DNA of 64,000 nucleotides from Druceiella hillmani (Eukaryota; Arthropoda; Insecta; Lepidoptera; Hepialidae): NCBI GenBank assembly GCA_039881145.1, contig JAYKKI010000064.1, positions 3,240,501 through 3,304,500 of the forward strand. Direction: 5' to 3'. The notes beneath the pieces were generated by a model, which made no database searches, had not been told where the DNA came from, and worked only from the letters and a program-made list of their open reading frames with translations. Each line of letters starts with the position of its first letter. Position 1 is the stretch's first letter. Made by a program: the position numbers and the translations under genes. Shown here piece by piece: positions 1 to 9,234 of the stretch.

Positions 1-32
1 AACGTCTCCATTATTCATACAGATGTATCTGA

Positions 33-150
33 GCATCATATTGAGTAGAAAACACTAAGGAACTGTATGAGAATTCTCAACCGTTTTGAAAAAGAAAAAT
101 TGCTATGAAAGTTGCGCTTCTAATAAAAAAATCCTTTTTTTGCATAAATA
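33..150 (+). repeat. Dispersed repeat, copy 1 (pair with 8755-8875)
   Basis: A block of about 115 bp resembles 8755-8875 in the same orientation: both carry a run like TAGTAGAAAA, then GAAACTGTATG, then AATTCTC.ACCGTT, with the same order and spacing. It has no coding potential. It shows that a low-copy family is spread through the window; its class is unknown. Confidence 0.5.
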
Positions 151-218
151 CGCTTCAAATATACTAATTTCCTACTTCGAATCGCCTTTTTTGAATAATA
201 GATCACGTTATTTGTCAT

Positions 219-251
219 AATTAAATGAAACTACGTGATGTAGAGTTATTT
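219..251 (+). repeat. Solo end of MITE family A
   Basis: AATTAAATGAAACTACGTGA followed by TGTAG matches the terminal repeat of the complete elements at 46471-46697 and 62039-62251. Only one end is present and the sequence diverges after about 30 bp, so this is a decayed fragment. The rest of 151-640 is AT-rich and shows no feature beyond a GGACAGATGGACAG motif near 403. Confidence 0.6.
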
Positions 252-639
252 GTCATATTCTGTTTAGGCGCTCCTTGAAATAAAATTTTCTACACATAAT
301 TTTAAGTACTAGTTTTGGTTATAGTATAGGAATATATACAATATATTTAAATTTCAATTCCTATCTTATTTTTTTTGGAAGGTTGAAATCTCTGATATAT
401 GCATGGACAGATGGACAGCGTTGTTACGACAATGGGATTTTCTTTTAATCTTTTGTGTGTAGAATCTTAAAAAGGAATAAATCTTTTGATTGGATTTGGT
501 TAATTACGATACGTACGTTGCAAAAGTGAGTCTTGCATTTTGTATTTATTATTTTCAAAGATATAGTTCTATATACTAAAATATAAAAATTGTTATATGT
601 CAAAATGAAGAATCTTCAGGTAACCATGCTGTCAAAAAT

Positions 640-1450
640 GGCGATATTGCTAATTTTGAATAATAAACGCGTAGAAAGATATCAAAGAAGTAACTTCATT
701 TTTTTCAAATTAAGTATATATGTTACTAATTTGTTTTGGAGATTACATCGTTGCTAGTTTAAATATTTAACGCGCAAAGAGAAGTCAATGAAGTGATTTT
801 TTCCTTTTTGGAAATAAGTATAAATTTTACAAATTTCTTTGGAAATTACGTCGAGAGAAAGAGTGACGTTGCTAGTTAAAATAGTAAAGGTGTAGGAACG
901 GTCAAAGAAATGACTTCTTTTTCCTCGAAACTAGTATAGACGTTACTAATTTTTTTGAGATTTTTCGAGAGCTGAAAGCATTTCTCCTTCGCAACGATCT
1001 TGACAGAGCGGCCGTGTCCATCGTATGGTAGTATCAGGAGCTGATGTAACCCACCTCACCATGTCTTGCCATCTACTTCTGCTTGTCATTAGTCTGATTG
1101 TTGTTTTGATTGCTTATCATTCATGGAAGTGGCTACCACAGAAGAACAATATGAAATTGTTAGTCTATGGCGTGAGCGACTCTGGTCGTATATACTGCTG
1201 CACTCTGCAGAAAAAGCGACTTTTCTATTATATAACAAACGCGTAGGAAGACCTTAAATAAGTAACTTCTTTCTTTCTCTTCTTTTTACTAACTCCTCAT
1301 AATATATATATATGATTCTTATACTGATTCTTTAGGGAATTAAGCCGTGAAAAACCGTTATAAGTAAGTAACGACATTATTGGTTTAAATAATAGACGCA
1401 CCGGAAGAAGTAAAAGAAGTGACTTCTTTTTCCTTTTTTTTTTAACGACA
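640..1450 (+). repeat. Degenerate ~115-bp tandem array, interrupted
   Basis: At least five diverged units can be aligned near 660, 763, 881, 1230 and 1389. Each has a start like AAACGCGTAG, then AAAGAAGTGACTTC, then a T/C-rich run, and several have a GTTACTAATTT.TTT.GAGATTAC segment. The third unit is cut by a more GC-rich insert (about 985-1228), after which the array resumes. It is old, judging from the heavy divergence between units. Confidence 0.55.
985..1228. other. GC-richer insert inside the degenerate array
   Basis: About 240 bp of distinctly higher GC than its surroundings lies where the ~115-bp array is interrupted. A 73-residue open frame starts at 1025 on the plus strand and has one hydrophobic stretch. 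Another frame is also open near 1115-1240. Neither protein is recognised. It could be an inserted retro-fragment or a scrap of host sequence. No terminal repeats or target duplication could be seen. Confidence 0.35.
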
Positions 1451-2227
1451 CTTCATCGTTTATATTGATTTGTTACCTTTATTATTTACTTTGCTTTAGT
1501 CTTTTGATGGCAACGTTTCTTCTTTCGTCATTATTGAAAATAATGACAAAAATAGTTATTAAGGAAATTCCGGAAAATTAAGCGATTTAATTCTAAAACC
1601 CCATTTTCCCCGTATATTTGTTTATCTTTAGTAAAGCGGTACACTTCACTCAGCTAGTGCTAAAATGGAAAGATACAAATCTGCAAGTCAGATAAGAACT
1701 AAGTGCAAAGTAGCAAACATGACATTCTTAAGATAGGTCGATTTCGCCACTTTATGAGACACCACATGTAGACAGATTTCGTAATATTAGATTGAATGTT
1801 GCTTTGTTCTGTTTACTGCAAGCCAATTCTATTTTAGTACAAAGAGTCTCATCCGATCCATATTTCGTAGAGAATGTGCTCGGTCATTATTGGCTCCGAT
1901 ATTCTGCTTTACGTACAATGCGGAAAAAAACACTTTTGTAAGGTCTTGGTCCGAAGAATCGTAGCTTAGGAAAGAGAGCTGTACTTATTTTTATGTTTAT
2001 GCTATTGGCTTCAAAGATATGGAAACTTTGAAAAATCTAGAAGAAGAAGATATACATCCTGAAAATGGGGATCTAGGGAAGACATTTTAGAATATCCTGC
2101 ATTTAATTTTGAATTAAAATATCCACACTCTTAGAATGAGAGAACGTTAGAATGTCTTGTTCTATTAGATGCAGTAAAACTCATCAGCTATCACTTATGG
2201 TTGCACATGCGATAGACTGACCAGATA
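1451..2227. other. No feature seen
   Basis: AT-rich single-copy-looking DNA without a long open frame, obvious repeat or RNA gene. Confidence 0.5.
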
Positions 2228-2308
2228 AAATTTGCTATTGACAGCCCCTTCGAATCAGCTTAATGAGAAGCAGAAAGCTGATTCTAAGGGGCTGTCAATA
2301 GCAAATTT
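2228..2308. repeat. 34-bp near-perfect hairpin
   Basis: The left arm 2228-2261 (starts AAATTTGCTATTGACAGCCC) is the reverse complement of 2275-2308 with one mismatch, around a 13-base loop. The stem is GC-richer than its surroundings. The size and tight loop fit either a young palindromic MITE or a microRNA-precursor-like hairpin. No target duplication was recognised, so neither is proved. Confidence 0.75.
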
Positions 2309-2465
2309 GACAAGAAATTAGAAAAGATGACAAGAAATTACAAGTCGAGTGACATCATTCGCTATTACACTATAATTAATCTTTCAAAAGCTTCAATACA
2401 GAAAAATGTTCTCAGCATTCCATAAGCGCGAAATAAGATTAGATAAGTCTTTCTCATTTTTTCAT

Positions 2466-2498
2466 ATTAGATAAAAGGGTAAATCCCTTTTATCTAAT
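2466..2498. repeat. 14-bp perfect hairpin
   Basis: ATTAGATAAAAGGG at 2466-2479 pairs perfectly with CCCTTTTATCTAAT at 2485-2498 across a 5-base loop. It is a short palindrome of unknown role in a eukaryotic setting. The rest of 2309-2700 shows nothing else. Confidence 0.6.
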
Positions 2499-2704
2499 TT
2501 ATTTATAAATTCTTACCTACACTGGTCAGTTATTTACATATAAAAATTATAACACAATACCGTTAACAGACAATCACAAAACAAAGATAACAACTATTAA
2601 ATAAAGACGTTGGAGCCGATAGTTGATTGTGCGGGAAACCCCATAAAGTGATTATGATTATGTCAATCGGACGGAGAACGTGAGATGAATTTAGCGTAGT
2701 ACAC

Positions 2705-3035
2705 AATGGTTCTTAAATGATAATTTCAAAGTATAAGTTGACGAGAAGTTAAACATTTTTAACACATTTTCAAAATTGGCGGGGTTATAAAAGTTTAAAT
2801 TTAACGTTTAGACAAGGATGGCAATACTGAATTGTGATGTCATTTTTAGTAATGATTGTTATATTCTATGAGAGCGAATGAGACAGGGAGATAAACTCTA
2901 TTCCTGTCATTTAATTTTGAAGCGCATAACTTGCTTATTTCTTAATCACTTTTGAATTTTTTTTCATTAATATTTTTAATTACCTTATATTTACAAGATA
3001 TTGTCACGCAGCAAATTTAGGAATAGTTAAATATA
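2705..3035 (+). repeat. Dispersed repeat family R, copy 1 (diverged)
   Basis: This block aligns with 13982-14346 and 33316-33683. Shared landmarks in order are a GTTATAAAAGTTTAAATTTA run, a GACAAGGA.GG.AATACT block, GTCATTTTTA, GAGACAGGGA.ATA, and a late TATTTCTTAATCACTTTTGAA-like stretch. It is the most diverged of the three. It has no open frame and is probably a non-autonomous element or LTR fragment; the class is unknown. Confidence 0.65.
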
Positions 3036-4145
3036 CAAATACTGACTTCACATACCTAAGAATATTTTTCGAAAATTAAGTTAATAAGGTTAATATGTAC
3101 GTTAAAAAATACAATGCTGTCGCTGAAGCATACTGCATGTTCATTTATACCTTGCTTAAATCAAGTTCCTTGAGATGAATTGTCAATACAGCTGATAACA
3201 AAATACCATCGAGTAATTTCATATAATTTTATCGATATATGACGCTACTCCAGGGCCATACGTAAAATTGTATAATACTTTCTATAATTATACCTGTCAT
3301 ATTCATTATTAATTGTGCCACGCGGTTAGAATTACCTTAATTACGGACCTAATTATATTTTAAAATTACATTTAAAATAATTATATTTTAAATCAGACAT
3401 TCCGAAATTCTGTACAAAATCGTTAGGTTAGTAGAGTATATCGGAGGGAATACTCTGCCTCTCGCTGCTTCGTATCATTTAAGCAGCGTTTCCCAACTTC
3501 TGTTGCATTATTTATCACTACTCTGCCCCTATGAGTTAAAACATTGTTATATATCGCTTATATATAACCTTAGTAAAATTATTGGTCTTATAAGACAAAA
3601 AGTCGGAACGTGTGGCTACAGGGATAAGCGCGAACAAACAATTAAACAAACTTTTCTGTTTTATATACTAGCTTAAGCTATAAATGTTCAAATTTGAACA
3701 GCAGAATTTAAATAGTTGTGATAAAGTTTATTTGTATACTAATATTATGGAATAATATTAATTTTAGTAATAATGTTTTTAAGATCTTTACATGATCATG
3801 GAGACGTTTGCTATCCAGTTATTACTAACCAATTATTTAATAATTTGGAAAAACTTCTAAACGTATATATCCATTACGTATATCAGCTCAGATGGATGGT
3901 TGTTTGTGATGGGTATAATTATCCTATTTTTCCATTCCATTATAATATTTTAAACAATATAGAGACTTTATTATCTCGGTAAGAGATTCATGATATTATC
4001 TGCCCATGGTCTAGATTTACATTCTGAAAACTTATACATGTCCACACACGAAAACTTATATATGTAGTATGTTCAAATTTTACTTTGATGACTATATAAA
4101 TAAATAAATATAATTGCAAGACTGTCTGAATAAAGTTTACATCAT
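3036..4145. other. No gene; possible hAT-type end near 3484
   Basis: AT-rich DNA. CAGCGTTTCCCAACTTCTG near 3484 resembles the left end of the hAT-like element at 5061, but no matching right end or target duplication is visible. Near 3620-3680 a GCGCGAACAAACAATTAAAC stretch resembles the retroelement 3' ends also seen near 20550. Otherwise nothing. Confidence 0.4.
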
Positions 4146-4555
4146 CATATATATTAATACGCTAAGGTTAAGATGTTACACTCCCTTTTTAGAAAAAACC
4201 TCACAACTAATCCACATAAATTATATATAATTTTATAGGTAATTGCTTGCTCTACCGGCATCCACAACTAAAAAATTGATTATTGCTATTGTTTTTGCAA
4301 ATTAATTAATTATTAAAATTATATACACAAAACAGCAATGCTGCCATCTAACGGCTCAACGTCAATATGATTGACGGTCGGTAAAATTTTTGTTTAATTT
4401 CAAATCCACTCACGTATAAATAAAATGGCGCTTTAGCTCAATGCTTTTGATACTTGCGCCTCTATATGTCAATTTTAGTAAAATATTTGTTTGATCTGTC
4501 ATCTGAGCTTCATAATGGAATAAATAATGCGAAGACTTCGCACGGGTCACGCTAG
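4146..4555 (+). mobile_element. Helitron-like 3' end (non-autonomous)
   Basis: The 3' end has a short hairpin TGCGAA-GAC-TTCGCA (4529-4543), eight further bases, then CTAG (4552-4555) followed by T. This is the organisation of Helitron 3' termini: hairpin, about 10 bases, CTRR, insertion before T. The same hairpin and tail recur at 29319-29346. The 5' border is not certain; a TCATATATATTAATACG start near 4146 is only a guess. No Rep/helicase coding sequence is present. Confidence 0.55.
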
Positions 4556-4556
4556 T

Positions 4557-5052
4557 TACATAATATAAATATTAATTATTACTTTACATAGAGTTCCTAT
4601 CTAACACGCTTTTTTAATAAAATTAGATAAAAAATAAATATTTCGCAACAATTTTCTATTTACCCTTTAGTTATTTCTGATATCTATAGGTTATTTATCT
4701 TTATGATAAATATTGTAAAATGTAAACACGTGGACGAAGTTGCGGGTACGCAGTTAAAGATAAAATCAAAATAGCTTCGACCCGCGGTTTTAGTCAACTT
4801 GAAGAGGTAGTGTAACCAACACATGTCTTAAAATATGTTCCCCCGCTGTGCCTGTTTGTCTGTATGTGCTTAATTATCCCAATAAGTACACAATAAATAT
4901 CATTGTTATTCTCATTAATGGTTGTATAAATTTAAGAGAAATGTATAGATGTATAGCATATGTATATCTTGTGAAAAATGTCGGACCTGTTATGGTTAAT
5001 GTTTGTGAAATTGGAAAAAAAATTCTTCGGTGAGGCATCGTGTCGTGCGTTG
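4557..5052. other. No feature seen
   Basis: AT-rich stretch. The 61-residue open frame at 4848-5033 has no recognisable domain and is what chance would give. Confidence 0.5.
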
Positions 5053-5060
5053 GTTTAAAT

Positions 5061-5502
5061 TAGGGTTTCCCAACCTTTTTTTGTTGAGGCTCCCCGGACT
5101 ATAAATTATATTTTCATGCCCTTTTATTTTCATGCCCTTTACTTTTTCATGCCCCCCTTTGATTTAGTAAATTAAATAAAAAAGGTAACTGAAGTTTGTA
5201 AATACACAAAGTTACCTTTTAACAGTGAGACACAATAATTTTACACACTCAAACTGATTTCTCAACAAAAAATGTACACCAAAACGTTTAATTTTTTCAA
5301 GTTTGTGGTAATAATAGTGAATATGATATTTAATTTCATTAATTTTATGCATGTAAATTAAACATTACATTGTAATGTTATTTGTTAATGTTGTTTGTAT
5401 ATTTTTTTGTTTTTTATTTCTAAAATGTAAAACGCTTTCCGCCCCCTTTAACATCTCTCTATGCCCCTCTTGGGAGGCGCGCTCCCTGGTTGGGAACTCC
5501 TG
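5061..5502. mobile_element. hAT-type non-autonomous element (MITE), 442 bp
   Basis: The element begins TAGGGTTTCCCAACC and its other end, read in reverse complement, begins CAGGAGTTCCCAACC, so the ends form imperfect terminal inverted repeats. It is flanked on both sides by the same 8 bp, GTTTAAAT (5053-5060 and 5503-5510), and 8-bp duplications are the hAT signature. TTCCCAACC terminal repeats are also familiar from hAT MITEs. The interior has three TTTTCATGCCCTTT-like subrepeats (about 5111-5160) and no transposase, so it would depend on a partner element elsewhere. Confidence 0.85.
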
Positions 5503-6209
5503 GTTTAAATCTTTATGAATATAGGGAAACAATATATGTCAATACTGTTTATCTCAAAAAGTTCTACAAGAAATTCTGTGGTAGTATATGTGTATATATA
5601 TACATAACAATTTGTAATAAACGTTTGACTGTTTAAGAAAAAATATAATTTTTCAACCCGATTTTCTAGAGCCGGTTGTGCGAAACTATTAAGATAGTTT
5701 AGTCCCCATAAAATTAAATTTTCTATTGTTCTTCCTCTATTTACATCCATCAAATTTCCCTTGCGAACCGTAGTTTTCCAACGAAAAATTTAAATTTATT
5801 ACAGTGTTTTTACAATTAAATGAAACTACGTGGTGTAGTATTATTTCTACTTTCTTTAGGTGTTTTTAATAAAATTAAATACATTGGGTTTCGTTTTAGA
5901 CAATAAATTTTGATGCATTGATTCGGGACGCGTCAATGCGTGAAAAATCGTTGCCTATCCCTATGAAGCCGGAACTGTTTTTTTTTATAAGAACATAATT
6001 TCAAAATAAGGTTCTTATGATAATACTAAGACCATAGGAGGAACGGTGTTAGTGATTATGATTATGTCAACTCGCTATGTAAATATACACACGATTGGTA
6101 GAGTTCTTGACAAACAAAAACTAACTAGCGTGCAACTTAGTACATGTGACACAAGTGAAACTTCTTTGGCAATTTAATCCTTGATTTGTAAGTATATAAT
6201 AAGGGGAAT
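5503..6209. other. No gene; solo MITE family A end at 5814-5861
   Basis: AATTAAATGAAACTACGTGG followed by TGTAGTATTATTTCTACTTT at 5814-5861 is a solo end of MITE family A. A GTGATTATGATTATGTCAA block near 6053 is shared with 2650. The minus-strand open frame at 5505-5753 is not recognised. Nothing else is supported. Confidence 0.5.
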
Positions 6210-6512
6210 GGCAGAGAGAGAGAGAGAGGCAGAGAGAGAGAGGCAGAGAGAGAGAGGCAGAGAGAGAGAGAGGCAGAGAGAGAGAGGCAGAGAGAGAGAG
6301 AGGCAGAGAGAGAGAGGCAGAGAGAGAGAGGCAGAGAGAGAGAGGCAGAGAGAGAGAGGCAAAGAGAGAGAGGCAGAGAGAGAGAGAGGCAGAGAGAGAG
6401 AGGCAGAGAGAGAGAGGCAGAGAGAGAGAGGCAGAGAGAGAGGGGCAGAGAGAGAGGGGCAGAGAGAGAGAGGCAGAGAGAGAGAGGCTGAGAGAGAGAG
6501 GCAGTGAGAGAG

Positions 6513-6542
<30 letters not shown>
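6210..6542. repeat. GA-rich minisatellite, 10-14 bp units
   Basis: Units of GAGAGAGAGGCA alternating with slightly longer GAGAGAGAGAGGCA run for about 330 bp and finish in pure GA. Long open frames here on both strands (Arg/Glu-rich on plus, Leu/Ser-rich on minus) are artefacts of the repeat. The purine/pyrimidine strand asymmetry could allow triplex (H-DNA) formation. Confidence 0.95.
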
Positions 6543-6549
<7 letters not shown>

Positions 6550-6694
6550 AATTAACTATAAATATTATTCACTTTTGAAATACACCTCATAAATAAATTA
6601 ATATTACATACTTTCACTACGAAATGAAAGTCATTCGCAGGTAACTGTGTAAGATATCTATATCTATTTCAGGAACACACACTACTGTCTTAGA

Positions 6695-6696
<2 letters not shown>

Positions 6697-6765
<69 letters not shown>
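6697..6765. repeat. (TA)n microsatellite
   Basis: An uninterrupted alternating TA tract of roughly 69 bp. Confidence 0.95.
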
Positions 6766-6768
<3 letters not shown>

Positions 6769-8051
6769 CATATGTAAACATATAATAATATATATTATTC
6801 AGGTTAAGTGTAAAGTGTTTAGTTGAATAGTTGTGTAGTTGAATTCATGGGGTTCAGTTTACTAGTTGATTTCACGGAGTTTAGCTGAGTAGTTGAGGGG
6901 TAAAAGTAAGGTAAACCAATAAGCAAACAAACTCGCTTCCGCATCTGTAATATTGCAAGATTTTGTCTACACTGACTTGATCGCGTGATATTAGTAAATA
7001 TAAGAAAGAAATCATTTTTTTTCAAAGATATCGGTGAGGTCAGTTATGTAGTTGTGAGATAAGTATTATTTTGAACACGATTTGTCACTTTGAACGATAG
7101 AATATTCTAAACATTTGTCGTGGAGCATTGGGACGCGCCATGCAAGTTTAGTCTTGGCTGAAATACTGCATAATAATTAATCCAATAATTTGTCATAATA
7201 TTTAGATTTTATACTTCTTTTAAACAATTAAATTGATAGCAGCGTATTCAGTCTTTCATGCGCGGGTATAATTTTTTTAGATTTCATTTTCACTGTCCTC
7301 CTGTAAATGCTATTTGACAACAGGCTATTTAACAACATCGAACATATACCACAACTCGGGGTCACCCTATTAGATTATAACGTAAATGAGCGTATTGCTT
7401 TTCATTTTCGGAAGAATAAGTTCATATTTTGTAAAAAAAGTAATGAAATCACAATAGGTTTTTAAATTTAGTCAGCGAACGCCCTGTTATTGGTTAATAG
7501 TTAGACGTCACAGGTGAGTAAAACGCATTGATACCAAAAGGTTATGTTCTTATTTTTTTGGTTTATAGGCATTGATATCGATAATAATATTTAAAATACA
7601 AATATTACATCGAAAGAATCTTCACACATAAAACCACTTGGTGAGCTATAATGCTGTTTGGATCTTTTCGGGCTAATTGCAGCCACTTTTTTCAATTTTG
7701 GAATTTTTTGGTACTGAAACGAACACTTTGTGTGGACTTTTTCTAGACGTATTTGTACATTGTTGCACTATATACCATTTTAATATGAAAATAAATAATA
7801 ATCCCCTTCAGCGGGCAGGACTGTTTATGTTTACATTGTGTGTCACGCTACGCCGCCATTACAGAAATTGCGGTTTTAGCGCGAGTTTAAAAATTCAAAC
7901 TTTAAAAGTGATTTATTTAAAAAATACGGCATATATCCTGGAAATATAAATGTAGTGTGCTCATAATGCAAAACAGAACAATTCAAAATAATTTAAAAAA
8001 TCAGGTCAGATAACCTATCTTTTATATATACATAACCTATTTTTTGATGTA

Positions 8052-8052
<1 letters not shown>
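6766..8052. other. No gene seen
   Basis: AT-rich DNA. A GTCAGTTATGTAGTTGTGAG block near 7040 is close to the 49-bp unit of the array at 16467. AG|GTGAGT at 7512-7518 resembles a splice donor, but no acceptor or exon could be paired with it. The open frames here are short and unrecognised. Confidence 0.4.

Positions 8053-8106
<54 letters not shown>
8053..8106. repeat. (TA)n microsatellite
   Basis: An alternating TA tract, broken only near its end by a TG step. Confidence 0.95.
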
Positions 8107-8358
8107 CTGTTTCTAATAATATTTGTTCATTATTAAGCCATTTAACGTGAAAATGATACAAACAAACAAATAGACAATGTTTCACTTCTATTCTATTAGT
8201 AGGAATATAGTTAGTCTTTAACCCAACACAGACGAGTTATCAGACATTATGTTCTTAAAGCACTTCGAAAACTAGTTGGAAGCTATTTAGAATTATATAA
8301 ATTTAGTTACATAATTGTTCGTATCAATCTTTTTCTAATACAATAGTTGACGCACTTA

Positions 8359-8582
8359 CGCCCGTATGCACCACACACAGTCAGTATTCTCAGTCGGATT
8401 TACTGACAGTTAAAAACGTATTTTATCTGAATACTTTGTCGAATGGACCTGTGCAATAGGGCACGATCTGTAAAGTAGACCCTTGTTCGGACTTGATTGA
8501 TAGTTAATAAGAAACAGATATACGTTTTTAACTGTCAGTAAGTCTGATTGACAGTTTTGACCATGTATGGTGCATATGGGCG
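8359..8582. mobile_element. Palindromic MITE, ~224 bp with 62-bp inverted ends
   Basis: 8359-8420 (starts CGCCCGTATGCACCA, ends ACTGACAGTTAAAAACGTA) is matched by the reverse complement of 8521-8582 with a modest number of mismatches. About 100 bp of unique DNA lies between. The length, long inverted ends and lack of coding potential are typical of a fold-back MITE. The target duplication is not clear, so the superfamily is undetermined. Confidence 0.8.
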
Positions 8583-9021
8583 TTACTGACTTCCAAAAGT
8601 CTATGTGACATGACAGTTGTAATTACGGAAAAAAAACTTTGATTCATAAAGTCGTCTGTATGCGTAATATACAACTCTTTGTTTGAATGATTGACTCACG
8701 AGATCACTTCTTTGAATGATTGACGAAAATGTGTCTATCATTCAAACAAGTGATTCAGTACATCACATCTAGTAGAAAATATTGAGAAACTGTATGGAAA
8801 TTCTCGACCGTTGCTGAAGAAAATCACCATCATAGTTGGTATTCTAACGAAAAAGAAATTGACGTTTTATATGGAAACACGATTCATACATCATGAGTGT
8901 GTGCATCACAGAATCAATCAAGAACGTACCCCAAGAAAATAACCTTAGAGTTGAGTATAATGTATCTAATATTATATATTGTTGCTTATATAACTTATAA
9001 ATACAATATGGTTACCATACC
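8583..9021. repeat. Small hairpin and copy 2 of the 33-150 repeat
   Basis: TTGTTTGAATGATTGAC near 8678 is inverted as ATCATTCAAACAA near 8736, giving an imperfect hairpin. 8755-8875 is the second copy of the dispersed repeat at 33-150. No gene is visible. Confidence 0.5.
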
Positions 9022-9121
9022 AAAATATGGCTACAAAAGACCGCAAACATGATCAACCATATTAAGTAAAATATGGTTATTATGGTCGGTCATGTTTACG
9101 GTCTTTTGTATGCAAATATTT
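9022..9121. repeat. Inverted repeat, ~40-bp arms
   Basis: AAATATGGCTACAAAAGACC and the following AAACATGA.C.ACCATA (9024-9063) recur inverted at 9070-9121, with a very short loop between. It is an imperfect palindrome, probably a small MITE or a folded-back scrap of one. Confidence 0.65.
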
Positions 9122-9234
9122 GTTTCTATTTCTCTAATTAAAATTTCTCATACCTGCTGTAAAAACTTTAACAGTAGCATACCTCGGATTGAGTATTAAC
9201 TATTCAATATTCCATAAGCCTTGCAATTTTAGGA

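Noticed and set aside
1025..1246. 73-codon frame as a small membrane protein
   Set aside because: One hydrophobic stretch only, ends inside a degenerate tandem repeat, no homologue recalled.
2466..2498. Hairpins considered as bacterial-type terminators (also 58499-58524)
   Set aside because: No gene upstream, no T-run placement, and the window is eukaryotic.
6181..6507. 108-codon Arg/Glu-rich frame and opposite Leu/Ser-rich frame
   Set aside because: Both come from the GAGAGAGAGGCA minisatellite; no flanking coding sequence.
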